The position numbers and the translations under genes were made by a program. 64,000 bases of DNA from Caballeronia sordidicola. Its GTDB lineage: Bacteria > Pseudomonadota > Gammaproteobacteria > Burkholderiales > Burkholderiaceae. The stretch is from NCBI RefSeq assembly GCF_000729995.1, contig NZ_JNFG01000016.1, positions 54,894 to 118,893 on the forward strand, given 5' to 3'. The notes under the pieces were generated by a model, which did not search any database, had not been told where the DNA came from, and saw nothing but the letters and a program-made list of their open reading frames with translations. Below are positions 26,562-37,349 of this stretch, piece after piece. How positions within the stretch are numbered: the stretch's first letter is position 1; every line of letters starts with the position of its first letter.

Positions 26562-26666
26562 ATGGACCTGTTATATATCGCCGGCATCATCGCCTTCTGG
26601 GCAGTGTGCGCGGTTCTTGCCATCGGTTGCGACAAGCTGCGTCGCGCCCCGGGAGGTCGCCCATGA
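26562..26666 (+). CDS. 34-residue single-pass membrane protein at head of kdp operon
   Basis: A 34-residue peptide beginning [13 protein letters not shown], with one hydrophobic helix followed by a basic, Gly/Pro-rich tail ([10 protein letters not shown]). GGGAG lies 9 bases before the ATG, and its stop overlaps the kdpF start by four bases (ATGA), so it appears to be translated and coupled. It is too short for standard gene finders. It may be an additional small Kdp-associated protein or a leader peptide controlling kdpF translation. I do not know a characterised homologue. Confidence 0.6.
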   Translation: MDLLYIAGIIAFWAVCAVLAIGCDKLRRAPGGRP

Positions 26667-26758
26667 CCACCTGGATGCTGTTGCTGGCAGGTGCTTCGAC
26701 TCTGCTCTTGTTCGTGTACCTCGTGTACGCACTACTGCGTGCGGAGGATCTGGAATGA
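26663..26758 (+). CDS. kdpF: K+-transporting ATPase KdpF subunit
   Basis: A 31-residue single-helix peptide whose [17 protein letters not shown] end is diagnostic of KdpF, the small stabilising subunit of the KdpFABC potassium pump. GGGAGG lies 6 bases upstream. It overlaps the preceding small ORF and the kdpA start (26755) by four bases each, giving a chain of coupled starts. Confidence 0.92.
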   Translation: MTTWMLLLAGASTLLLFVYLVYALLRAEDLE

Positions 26759-28563
26759 ACGCCAATACCGTATTTCAAACGGGTCTTTTTATCGTCGTGC
26801 TGATCGCGCTCGCGATTCCGCTCGGCCGATACATGACCTCCGTGCTCGATGGTTCGTCAGTAGTTGTTAGACGCATCGGCCGTCCAGTCGAAGCGCTGCT
26901 TTACAAGCTTGCCGGCGTAGACGAAAAGTCGGAAATGTCGTGGAAGCACTACGCATTCGCCGTGCTTGCATTCAACGCACTCGGCGCGCTCGTCGTGTTC
27001 GGGTTCCTGCGCTTGCAACAATGGCTGCCGTCCAATCCGCAGGCCTTCGGTCCCATGACTCCGGACGCCGCGTTCAACACGGCCGTCAGCTTCGTGACCA
27101 ACACGAACTGGCAAGACTACACGCCTGAGTCGACCGCCAGCTATCTCTCGCAGATGGTCGGCCTGACCGTGCAGAACTTCTTGTCGGCTGCTACCGGCAT
27201 TGCCGTTGTCGTCGCGCTGATTCGCGGCTTCGCACGTCATACCGCCACGACCATCGGCAACTTCTGGGTCGACCTGACGCGTATCACTCTGTATATCCTT
27301 GCGCCGCTGGCAACGGTGATCGCACTGGTGTTCGTGAGCCAGGGCGCGATCCAGAACTTCCAGTCGTACCAGGATGTCGGCACGCTTCAAGTGACGACCT
27401 ATCAGACGCCGAAGACCGACGCGCAGGGTAATGCGGTCAAGGATGCCAAGGGCAATCCGGTGATGGTGGACAACAAGGCCGACAAGCAGACCATCGCGAT
27501 GGGCCCGGTTGCCTCGCAAGAAGCAATCAAGATGCTCGGCACGAACGGCGGCGGATTCTTTAACGCCAACTCCGCGCATCCGTATGAAAACCCAACGCCG
27601 TTCTCTAACTTCGTCCAGATGCTTGCCATGCTCGTCATTCCGGCGGCGCTGTGCGTGGTGTTCGGGCGAACGGTGGGCGACAAGCGGCAGGGCTACGCAA
27701 TCCTCGCTGCGATGACCATAGCGTTCACCATCGCGTGCTGGGGTGAGATCTCATTCGAGCAGGCAGGCAACCCGCTGTTCGCGTCGCTGCATGTGGACCA
27801 AAGCGCTTCCGCGATGCAGTCAGGCGGCAACACCGAGGGCAAGGAAACACGCTTTGGTATTGCGCAGTCGGGCATCTTCACGGTCGCCACTACGGCTGCA
27901 TCGTGCGGTGCTGTAAACAACGCGCATGACTCGCTGACGCCAATGGGCGGCTTCGTCCCCCTGTTGTTGATCCAGCTCGGTGAGGTGATCTTCGGTGGTG
28001 TGGGTTCGGGCTTATACGGCATGCTGGTCTTCGCCATGCTCGCGGTGTTCGTCGCCGGCCTGATGATCGGTCGCACGCCTGAATACATCGGCAAGAAGAT
28101 CGAGTCGTACGAGATGAAGATGGTGGCGATCGTCGTGTTGCTGACGCCGTTCCTGGTGCTGCTCGGTGCGTCGATCGGTGTGCTGACGGCAGCGGGCCAG
28201 GCGGGCATATCGAACCCCGGGCCACACGGCTTCTCCGAGATTCTCTACGCCTATAGCTCTGCCGCCAACAACAACGGCAGCGCCTTCGCGGGCCTCACGG
28301 TCAGCACGCCGTTCTACAACATCACGACCGGCATTGCCATGTGGTTCGGCCGCTTTGGTTCGATCATCCCGGTGCTGGCCATTGCCGGTGCGCTTGCCGC
28401 TAAAAAGCGTATTGCCACCACGGCCGGCAGTTTGCCGACTCACGGTCCGCTGTTTGTCGTGTTGCTGCTCGGCACAGTCGTCCTGGTCGGCGCGCTGACA
28501 TATGTACCCGCGCTCGCGCTGGGTCCCGTGGTCGAGCATCTGATGATGCTCTCGGGCAAATAA
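26755..28563 (+). CDS. kdpA: K+-transporting ATPase subunit A
   Basis: The 602-residue channel-like potassium-translocating subunit of the KdpFABC P-type ATPase, about ten hydrophobic helices. Selectivity-filter-like stretches are present, for example [23 protein letters not shown] and the later [11 protein letters not shown] region. The ATG at 26755 overlaps the kdpF stop, and GGAGG lies 8 bases upstream. Potassium is bound in the KdpA filter and passed to KdpB. The operon is induced at low potassium or high osmolarity through KdpDE. Confidence 0.97.
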   Translation: MNANTVFQTGLFIVVLIALAIPLGRYMTSVLDGSSVVVRRIGRPVEALLYKLAGVDEKSEMSWKHYAFAVLAFNALGALVVFGFLRLQQWLPSNPQAFGPMTPDAAFNTAVSFVTNTNWQDYTPESTASYLSQMVGLTVQNFLSAATGIAVVVALIRGFARHTATTIGNFWVDLTRITLYILAPLATVIALVFVSQGAIQNFQSYQDVGTLQVTTYQTPKTDAQGNAVKDAKGNPVMVDNKADKQTIAMGPVASQEAIKMLGTNGGGFFNANSAHPYENPTPFSNFVQMLAMLVIPAALCVVFGRTVGDKRQGYAILAAMTIAFTIACWGEISFEQAGNPLFASLHVDQSASAMQSGGNTEGKETRFGIAQSGIFTVATTAASCGAVNNAHDSLTPMGGFVPLLLIQLGEVIFGGVGSGLYGMLVFAMLAVFVAGLMIGRTPEYIGKKIESYEMKMVAIVVLLTPFLVLLGASIGVLTAAGQAGISNPGPHGFSEILYAYSSAANNNGSAFAGLTVSTPFYNITTGIAMWFGRFGSIIPVLAIAGALAAKKRIATTAGSLPTHGPLFVVLLLGTVVLVGALTYVPALALGPVVEHLMMLSGK

Positions 28564-28587
28564 GCGGTCACTGATACAGAGGAAAGT

Positions 28588-30750
<2,163 letters not shown>

Positions 30751-30766
30751 CCTGCACGGAGCGTGC

Positions 30767-30793
30767 GCCGGGTATGCGAGATGCATACCCGGC
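30767..30793 (+). promoter_or_regulatory. strong hairpin between kdpB and kdpC
   Basis: An 11-base perfect stem (30767-30777 with 30783-30793) and a 5-base loop GAGAT sit in the 83-base kdpB-kdpC gap. No T run follows, so it is more likely an mRNA-stability or ratio-setting element than a terminator. Confidence 0.5.
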
Positions 30794-30833
30794 CACCCTG
30801 GGCCTCAATACAATCTTACTGGATTGAATCATC

Positions 30834-31415
30834 ATGAAAAATATCCTTCGCCCTGTGCTCGTGTTGTTCACGGCATTGACGGTCGCGACCGGACTGGTTT
30901 ATCCGATCGTGGTCACCGCGGTCTCGCATGCCGCCTTTGCGAGCCAGGCAAACGGCAGCCTGATCGAGAAGAACGGCAAGCTGGTCGGCTCGGAACTGCT
31001 GGGCCAGCAATTCGATGCCCCCGGCTATTTCTGGGGCCGTCTCTCGGCCACGTCGCCGAACCCGTATAACCCGCAAGGTTCGGGTGCTTCGAATCTTGGC
31101 CCGACGAACCCGGCGCTCGCAGATGAAGTGAAAGGACGCATCAGCGCCTTGCACGATGCGGACCCGACGAATACGGCGCCGATCCCGGTTGACCTCGTCA
31201 CATCGTCAGGCAGTGGACTGGACCCCGAGATCAGCCCGGCTGCCGCCGCCTATCAGATCGACCGCGTTGCAAAGGCCCGCAAGCTGTCGCACAACGATGT
31301 CGATGCACTGGTTCAACAAGCAACGGTCGGCCGTCAGTTCGGTATCCTTGGCGAGCCGCGCGTGAACGTGCTGAAGCTGAACCTGGCGCTAGATAATATG
31401 AAGCCAGCAAGCTGA
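30834..31415 (+). CDS. kdpC: K+-transporting ATPase subunit C
   Basis: The 193-residue single-span subunit of KdpFABC. An N-terminal membrane helix ([20 protein letters not shown]) is followed by the conserved [18 protein letters not shown] region (here [15 protein letters not shown]), [13 protein letters not shown] and the DPEISPAAA motif. It assembles with KdpA and KdpB and raises their apparent ATP affinity. Its stop overlaps the kdpD start by one base. Confidence 0.96.
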   Translation: MKNILRPVLVLFTALTVATGLVYPIVVTAVSHAAFASQANGSLIEKNGKLVGSELLGQQFDAPGYFWGRLSATSPNPYNPQGSGASNLGPTNPALADEVKGRISALHDADPTNTAPIPVDLVTSSGSGLDPEISPAAAAYQIDRVAKARKLSHNDVDALVQQATVGRQFGILGEPRVNVLKLNLALDNMKPAS

Positions 31416-34192
31416 TGGACCGGCCCGATCCCGACGAGCTGCTCGACAAGATCCAGCGTGACGAAGAGAAAAAGCAGCGTGGCAGGCTGAAGATTTTCTT
31501 CGGCGCATCGGCTGGTGTGGGGAAGACCTATGCCATGTTGCAGGCTGGGCACCGTCGCCGTGAGGAAGGGATCGATACGGTCGTCGGGATTGTCGAGACA
31601 CATGGCCGCAAGGAGACGCTTGCGCTGGTGGAGGGGCTGGACGCCGTCCCGCTGACGCTGTATGAATACCGCGGCCGCAAGCTGCCCGAATTCGACCTCG
31701 ACGCAGCGCTTGCACGCAAGCCGCAACTGATCCTCGTCGACGAACTCGCGCATTCGAACGTGCAGGGCGCACGTCACCTTAAACGGTGGCAGGACGTGTA
31801 CGAGTTGCTCGATGCCGGTATCGACGTGTACACCACCGTCAACGTCCAGCATCTTGAGAGCCTGAACGATATCGTCGGGCAGATCACGGGTATTCGCGTA
31901 TGGGAAACCGTGCCTGACCGCGTGTTCGATCTCGCCGATGAAGTCACGCTCGTGGACCTGCCGGCCGAAGAATTGCTCGACCGGTTGAGGGACGGAAAAG
32001 TTTATATGCCGCAGCAAGCGGCAAACGCGGTCAAGAATTTTTTCCGAAAAGGCAACCTGATTGCGTTGCGCGAACTGGCGCTGCGTCGAACGGCCGACCG
32101 CGTGGATGCGCAGATGCGTGAGTATCGTGCCGATCAGTCCATTAGCCGGATCTGGCAGGCCCGCGAGCGACTCATCGCCTGCATCGGGCCCGGGCCTGAA
32201 AGCGCCACGCTGGTGCGCTCGGCCGCGCGTCTCGCTGCAAGCCTCAAGGCGGACTGGCTCGCGGTTTATGTTGAAACGCCGAAGCTGCAGCGCCTGCCTG
32301 ACGCATGGCGCAAACGCACGCTGGATGCGCTCAAGCTCGCGTCCGAGCTGGGCGCCGAGACAGTTACCCTTGACGGCGCCGACGCGGCCGCCACGCTGGT
32401 CGCGTACGCGCGCATGCGCAATGTGTCCAAGATCGTGGCGGGGGCGTCGGACGCGCCCGGCTGGCGACGTGTGTTTGACCGCCCCGTGGCTGAAGCACTG
32501 GTGCACCATGCACACGATATCGACGTGACGCTGGTGGGCGTGAAAGCGGCAAAGGAAGGCCGCGAGCGCGATGCAAGCACCCCGGTGTTCGCCGCTGTCC
32601 GCAACGAGGCCCGCTCCTCGCCCAACGCCTACTTTTACGCGGCTGCAATCGGCGTTGCGATCACAGTGCTCGCGAGCCTGCTGTCGCGCCATATCGACCT
32701 CACGAACCTCGTGATGTTGTACCTGCTGGGCGTCGTCTTTGCCGCGGTTCGACTCGGACGGGGTCCCGGCGTCCTTCTCTCATTCCTGAGCGTCGCGGCG
32801 TTTGACTTCTTCTTTGTGCCGCCACAATTTTCCTTTTCTGTTTCAGATACGCAGTACCTGCTGACTTTCTTCGTGATGTTGCTGACTTCACTCACGATCA
32901 GCCACCTGACTTCGAATCTTCGGCGTCAGGCGCGTGTAGCCTCGTTACGCGAGCGGCGCACGGGCGCGATGTATGCCATGACGCGTGAACTGGGCGGCGC
33001 GTTGATGACCGAACAGATCATCGAAATAGGGACGCGCCACGTGGGGGAAATCTTCCAGGCCAAGGTCGCGATCCTGCTGCCTGATAGCGCGGAAAAGATC
33101 CGCCAGAAGGTCGACGATCCCAATCCGCAATTCACGCTCGATGCCGCCAATCTCGACCTCGACATCGGCCAATGGGTATACGACCAACAAAAGCCTGCGG
33201 GACGCGGCACGGACACGCTGCCGGCCAGCAATGCGCTTTATCTTCCGCTTAAGGCACCGATGCGAACACGCGGTGTCTTGGCCATCATCACTGCTCATGC
33301 AGCCGAGCTAGCGGTCCCTGAACAGCAACGAATGATCGACACGTTCGCTTCTCAGATCGCGCTTGCGCTTGAACGTGTCCACTACGTCGAGATCGCGCAG
33401 GATGCGTTGGTCAACATGGAGTCGGAGCGCATGCGCAACTCGCTGTTATCCGCCATCTCGCACGACCTGCGCACGCCGCTGACCTCGATCGTCGGATTCG
33501 CTTCGGTGCTGGAGGAGCAGCAGCGCATTCCCAATGGTTCGGCCGACAGTGCACGCGACCTGGTTCACGCGATCCACGAGGAAGCACTGCGCATGAGCGG
33601 GCTGGTGACGAATCTGCTCGACATGGCCCGGCTCCAGGCGGGCAGCATCCGTTTGAACCGGCAGTGGTTGATGCTGGAAGAGGTGGTTGGCGCGGCGCTG
33701 GCCGTATGCCGCCGCACGCTCGCCGGGCACACGGTGCAGGTTCGCGTTCCACCCGATCTTCCGTTGATCCAGCTGGACGCGGTTCTGATGGAACGGCTGC
33801 TCGCCAACCTGTTCGAGAACGCCGCGAAATACACGCCGCGCGATTCATCGCTGTCGATTCACGCAGCGGTCGAGCAGCAATCGGGCGAGCGCTACGTGAG
33901 GGTCTGCGTCGACGATAACGGCCCGGGTCTGCCTCCAGGAATACAGCAAACGCTCTTCGATAAATTTACCCGTGGAGAGAAGGAATCCGCCATGCCGGGG
34001 ATTGGTCTGGGTCTGGCAATCTGCCGGGCGATCGTGGAAGCGCATGGCGGAAAGATAGGCGCTGAGAACAGGGTGGATGGTGAAGGGAAGGTGTTGGGCG
34101 CAAGGTTCTGGTTCACGTTGCCGGCCGATCAGACGCCGCCCTTCGAGGCGCTTCCTGAGGAAGATGGCGACGTGCATACGGATACGCCATGA
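31415..34192 (+). CDS. kdpD: sensor histidine kinase KdpD
   Basis: A 925-residue membrane sensor kinase for potassium limitation. Order of domains: N-terminal KdpD/ATP-binding region with Walker A GASAGVGKT (about 29-37), a UspA-like domain, four closely spaced membrane helices near residues 405-500, a GAF-like region, then the HisKA domain with HDLRTPLTS and the HATPase domain (NLFENAAKYTP, DNGPGLPPG, GIGLGLAIC). It phosphorylates KdpE. The start overlaps the kdpC stop (TGATG). Confidence 0.97.
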   Translation: MDRPDPDELLDKIQRDEEKKQRGRLKIFFGASAGVGKTYAMLQAGHRRREEGIDTVVGIVETHGRKETLALVEGLDAVPLTLYEYRGRKLPEFDLDAALARKPQLILVDELAHSNVQGARHLKRWQDVYELLDAGIDVYTTVNVQHLESLNDIVGQITGIRVWETVPDRVFDLADEVTLVDLPAEELLDRLRDGKVYMPQQAANAVKNFFRKGNLIALRELALRRTADRVDAQMREYRADQSISRIWQARERLIACIGPGPESATLVRSAARLAASLKADWLAVYVETPKLQRLPDAWRKRTLDALKLASELGAETVTLDGADAAATLVAYARMRNVSKIVAGASDAPGWRRVFDRPVAEALVHHAHDIDVTLVGVKAAKEGRERDASTPVFAAVRNEARSSPNAYFYAAAIGVAITVLASLLSRHIDLTNLVMLYLLGVVFAAVRLGRGPGVLLSFLSVAAFDFFFVPPQFSFSVSDTQYLLTFFVMLLTSLTISHLTSNLRRQARVASLRERRTGAMYAMTRELGGALMTEQIIEIGTRHVGEIFQAKVAILLPDSAEKIRQKVDDPNPQFTLDAANLDLDIGQWVYDQQKPAGRGTDTLPASNALYLPLKAPMRTRGVLAIITAHAAELAVPEQQRMIDTFASQIALALERVHYVEIAQDALVNMESERMRNSLLSAISHDLRTPLTSIVGFASVLEEQQRIPNGSADSARDLVHAIHEEALRMSGLVTNLLDMARLQAGSIRLNRQWLMLEEVVGAALAVCRRTLAGHTVQVRVPPDLPLIQLDAVLMERLLANLFENAAKYTPRDSSLSIHAAVEQQSGERYVRVCVDDNGPGLPPGIQQTLFDKFTRGEKESAMPGIGLGLAICRAIVEAHGGKIGAENRVDGEGKVLGARFWFTLPADQTPPFEALPEEDGDVHTDTP

Positions 34193-34887
34193 GCGAGCCT
34201 ACGTTGACCATTGTCGTCATAGAAGACGACAAGCAGATTCGTCGTTTCGTAAGAAGCACGCTTGAAGCGCAGGGCATGACTGTGTTCGAAGCAGAAACCG
34301 GGCAACAGGGTTTGCGCGAAGCGGCCTTTCGCTTGCCCGATCTAATCGTTATTGACCTGGGTTTGCCAGACACCGACGGTATCGATGTGATTCGCGAACT
34401 GCGTACCTGGACCGAACAACCGTTGATCGTGCTCTCGGCACGCACCCACGAAGACGCGAAGGTGGCGGCGCTGGATGCGGGAGCCGACGACTATCTGACG
34501 AAGCCCTTCGGTGTGTCGGAGCTGCTCGCGCGAATCCGTGCGCAACTAAGGCGGCGTAACCGCGGCGGGCAGCAGGAGACACCGCAGGTTCGGTTTGGGC
34601 CGGTATCGGTGGATCTGTCGGAGAGGCGTGTCACGCGTGACGGTGCAGTGATTCATCTCACGCCGATTGAATACAGGCTGCTGACTACGCTAGTACGTCA
34701 TGCCGGGCGAGTGATCACGCATCAGCAATTGCTGCGCGAAGTATGGGGACCGGCTTATGTGGAGAACCAGCACTACTTGCGGGTTTATATGGGTCACCTG
34801 CGCCATAAGCTGGAGCTTGATCCTGCGCAGCCGGTTCATATATTGACGGAGACCGGGGTGGGCTACCGGCTTGTGGGTGCGCAGTAG
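34189..34887 (+). CDS. kdpE: response regulator KdpE
   Basis: A 232-residue OmpR/PhoB-type response regulator: receiver domain with the acidic pair (IEDDKQIRR), phosphoacceptor in VIDLGLPDTDG and conserved Lys in TKPFGVSELL, then a winged-helix DNA-binding domain (LTPIEYRLLTTLVRH, VENQHYLRVYMGHLR). The start overlaps the kdpD stop by four bases, as in most kdpDE pairs. It should activate kdpFABC from the box near 26461-26480. Confidence 0.97.
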   Translation: MSEPTLTIVVIEDDKQIRRFVRSTLEAQGMTVFEAETGQQGLREAAFRLPDLIVIDLGLPDTDGIDVIRELRTWTEQPLIVLSARTHEDAKVAALDAGADDYLTKPFGVSELLARIRAQLRRRNRGGQQETPQVRFGPVSVDLSERRVTRDGAVIHLTPIEYRLLTTLVRHAGRVITHQQLLREVWGPAYVENQHYLRVYMGHLRHKLELDPAQPVHILTETGVGYRLVGAQ

Positions 34888-34951
34888 CGCTTTGTTTACG
34901 AGTATTTAGTGATGCTCTCGCATCGCGCACCGCTGGCGACGCAAACGCTGG

Positions 34952-35173
34952 TCAAGGGAAAAGCGCAAACGGCAGCGTAGCCGCGATATAAACCGCCAGA
35001 CCGGTCGCGGGCAGTCCCAAGGTTATGGCGATCGCTGCAACCACCGTACCGCCCAGCGATACGGCAAGCAGCGTTCGCCGACGCGTCTGTTGTCCAGCGA
35101 TGTTCGATCGTGTGCGTTTATTGTCCGGCTCGTTTTGTCTGGGAGTGCGCTTCCAGAACATCAGGGCGTGCAT
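34952..35173 (-). CDS. small hypothetical membrane protein
   Basis: A possible 73-residue protein with a basic, Arg/Asn-rich N-terminus (about 34 residues) and two closely spaced hydrophobic helices (LLAVSLGGTVVAAIAITL and GLAVYIAATLPFALF). The ATG at 35173 has only a weak AAGAG site upstream. It is convergent with kdpE. I recognise no family; the well-formed transmembrane pattern is the only argument that it is real. Confidence 0.4.
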   Translation of the reverse strand: MHALMFWKRTPRQNEPDNKRTRSNIAGQQTRRRTLLAVSLGGTVVAAIAITLGLPATGLAVYIAATLPFALFP

Positions 35174-35381
35174 GTTGTCGACTCTTTTGAAGAAGACCAA
35201 AAGTGTCGCTTTACTTGCGCAATGACCGCGTTTAAATAGCGTAGGAGAGCGTATAGCTTTCATCAAATCGGTGCTGAGCGATCACGTCTTGACGCGTTCT
35301 TGATACGGCATCGTCGGTTTTTATCCCGATCGATACGCCGTGCGGCGTAGCCTTCCCGGAAGCAAACGAGAAGGGACCGTG
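35174..35381. other. intergenic region upstream of lytic transglycosylase
   Basis: It holds the promoter regions of the small membrane protein gene and of the transglycosylase gene. A 7-base perfect inverted repeat, TACGCCG and CGGCGTA, lies at about 35335-35350. I see no gene or terminator in it. Confidence 0.4.
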
Positions 35382-36023
35382 ATGCATGAGAACCAGTTAA
35401 AGGAATCAAGGCGAATCTTGCGGGTGAAACTTGCCCTCTGCGCATTTTCATTCATGGCCGCAAGCGCGGCATACGCATCCGATGCAACCAATGCAACCAA
35501 TGACCGGTCAGTGCCTGACGGGCAAGTGCCGGTGAGTATCGAATCCTCATCCGGCGAATCGCCGCAGGTTGCAGATGTAGCGGCCGTGTTATGGCGGCAG
35601 TTCCGAGTGGCCCGGCAGGAGGCCACGCTGATTGCGCGCGCGGTCATCAGCGCGGCAAACGAATATGCAATGTCGCCTGCACTATTGCTCGCGGTCATTG
35701 CAACCGAGTCAGGGTTCGACCGGCAGGCGGTCAGCGTTGCCGGCGCACAGGGGCTGATGCAGATCCTCCCGGCTGCTCATCCGCAGGTATTTGCATCGGG
35801 CAACGATATGACCGAGCCCGCCGAGAATGTGCGGATAGGTTCTTCGATCCTGCGTGAGTACCTCGATGCGTCGGGCGGCGACTTGGGCGTCGCGCTCAAA
35901 CGCTACAGCGGCGGCGGCAAGGGATACGCCCAACGCGTGGTTTTTCGCATGAAGGAGTTCTCGGCCAGTCTGCACACGCCATCGGACGATGCAGCCAGGG
36001 TTGCGCTTGCAGGGTCGCCTTGA
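35382..36023 (+). CDS. lytic transglycosylase domain-containing protein
   Basis: A 213-residue exported protein with a signal peptide (ALCAFSFMAASAAYA) and a C-terminal SLT (goose-lysozyme-like) transglycosylase domain. The catalytic Glu lies in AVIATESGFD, followed by the GAQGLMQILPA substrate motif and the ALKRYSGGG strand. It would cleave peptidoglycan between MurNAc and GlcNAc, giving anhydro-muropeptides. GAAGGGA precedes the ATG at 35382. The catalytic domain is close to minimal, which fits a specialised local wall-opening enzyme. No secretion system genes are adjacent. Confidence 0.9.
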   Translation: MHENQLKESRRILRVKLALCAFSFMAASAAYASDATNATNDRSVPDGQVPVSIESSSGESPQVADVAAVLWRQFRVARQEATLIARAVISAANEYAMSPALLLAVIATESGFDRQAVSVAGAQGLMQILPAAHPQVFASGNDMTEPAENVRIGSSILREYLDASGGDLGVALKRYSGGGKGYAQRVVFRMKEFSASLHTPSDDAARVALAGSP

Positions 36024-36117
36024 CACAATTTTTACACGGCGGGCGCGAAACTCTGCTCGGGTTTAACACGGGACCTGCTGTAATCAAGGTGTAGTGACAG
36101 CTTAAACGGGGATGCTC

Positions 36118-36534
36118 ATGTTACGGGTACTGATACCGGTGATAAGCAAGGAAGGCGCGCTTCAGGCCGCACGGCATGCTGCATTTCTTTTCGCCGAGCA
36201 CTGCGTGTCCGAGGTCGAGTTGATGGAGGTGCTCGAGCCTCCGGACCAGGGGCGCGCCAGTGCGTTTCATTCCCGTGGTGCGTTGCGCTTGCAGGAAAAG
36301 CGCGCAATGCTGAGCGCGCTCAGCCAGACCCGCGCGATCCTGGACGATGCGGGCGTTCCGTATCATTGGTCACGGGTATTCGGGCCTATGGCGCGAACGA
36401 TCGCAGCGGGTGCGGCTGAAAAACGCTCGGACATTGTCTTAGTCGATGCCAGTCACCTCAGCTTTCTTACCCGATGGTGGGTGATGAACAAGTTGTGGCG
36501 GAGCATGCAAACACCGGTGACGATGGTTCACTAG
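36118..36534 (+). CDS. universal stress protein UspA family
   Basis: A 138-residue Rossmann-like protein of the UspA family: N-terminal strand LRVLIPVIS, an AARHAAFLFAEH helix, and a C-terminal SDIVLVDASHLSFLTRWWVMNKLW block followed by TPVTMVH. The usual nucleotide-binding GxxG-9x-GS loop is altered here, so ATP binding is doubtful. GGGG lies 6 bases before the ATG at 36118; an ATG two codons upstream is possible. Role in stress adaptation is inferred from family only. Confidence 0.8.
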   Translation: MLRVLIPVISKEGALQAARHAAFLFAEHCVSEVELMEVLEPPDQGRASAFHSRGALRLQEKRAMLSALSQTRAILDDAGVPYHWSRVFGPMARTIAAGAAEKRSDIVLVDASHLSFLTRWWVMNKLWRSMQTPVTMVH

Positions 36535-36601
36535 GTAAAGACGACCATAAGCACGACAATCAACTAACATTTACCAGCGTTCAGTCAAGAGTACACAAAT
36601 C

Positions 36602-36946
36602 GTGTTGAAGCTTCATACGGCCATGCGGATCAGAGGCACGGCGAAGGTGGTATGCGTCGCTATCGTGGCGAACCAGGTGCTGACTACCCTGTTTGCCTAT
36701 GTGGTGCAGCAGTTGGACCCGAGTGCACCCACTATCATCACGACCATTTTCAGTTTCCTGACGTGCGGTCTCGTGAGCATATGGCTGCAGTCAGATGCAC
36801 GGCGCGCGTATTTGCTGGCGCGCGAGAAGGGCTGTATCACGCCCGTGGACAAGACCAACCCGGCGCTCAAGATCGCGCCTGATTGTCCGAAGTTGTGGCT
36901 GGTGGTGCTGCACATCGAAATGAATCCGGCTGCGGTGGGGCTTTGA
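36602..36946 (+). CDS. hypothetical membrane protein, possibly truncated
   Basis: An open frame of 114 residues from a GTG start (an ATG lies at 36623), with two hydrophobic helices (VVCVAIVANQVLTTLFAYVV and IITTIFSFLTCGLVSIWL) and a Cys-containing soluble tail. I recognise no family, and the start lacks a good ribosome site. Its end abuts the flavin-monooxygenase fragment at about 36944, so the C-terminus may have been altered by the event that truncated that gene. Confidence 0.4.
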   Translation: MLKLHTAMRIRGTAKVVCVAIVANQVLTTLFAYVVQQLDPSAPTIITTIFSFLTCGLVSIWLQSDARRAYLLAREKGCITPVDKTNPALKIAPDCPKLWLVVLHIEMNPAAVGL

Positions 36947-37221
36947 GCGGCTGGGCTGAAAGCTGGAAGGCGGGGCCCGTTACGATACTTGGCGATGCCG
37001 TTCACGCAATGAGCCCGGCGGGCGGCCTGGGGGCGAATACGGCGCTGCAAGATGCGGCCGTGCTGGCGACCCTCCTGACTGATGTCGTCGCCCAACGAAA
37101 GCCGTTGGGTGGCGTCATATCAAGCTATGAAGTTGACATGCGGGTCAGGGCAACCGAGGCGAATGATGCCTCTGAGCGGAGTGCCCGAAAATTGTTCGAG
37201 TTCAACCCTATGAAATGCTGA
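36944..37221 (+). pseudogene. C-terminal fragment of an FAD-dependent monooxygenase
   Basis: About 92 codons encode the C-terminal part of a PHBH-type flavin monooxygenase: GPVTILGDAVHAMSPAGG (the GD motif that binds the FAD ribityl chain), GANTALQDAAVLATLL and a tail. The N-terminal Rossmann domain (GxGxxG) and the middle are absent, and no start codon in a suitable context is present. The preceding sequence belongs to another reading frame. This is a deletion or recombination remnant. No insertion sequence is visible at the junction. Confidence 0.75.
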
Positions 37222-37279
37222 AAACGTGACCTCCGACGCTACTTCAGCGGCCCGTAAAGCCAGACTCGTTGCCGTGGCC

Positions 37280-37316
37280 GCGTTCACTTGCGCGTTAAAA
37301 GAGCGCAAGTGAACGC
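37280..37316. terminator. perfect 14-base-pair hairpin
   Basis: GCGTTCACTTGCGC at 37280-37293 and GCGCAAGTGAACGC at 37303-37316 form a perfect stem with a 9-base loop (GTTAAAAGA), between the monooxygenase remnant and the convergent amidohydrolase stop. There is no T run, so it is best called a bidirectional terminator-like or repeat-derived hairpin. Confidence 0.5.
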
Positions 37317-37349
37317 AGCCAGGGACACACCTTTCATACCCGCTCCAGC

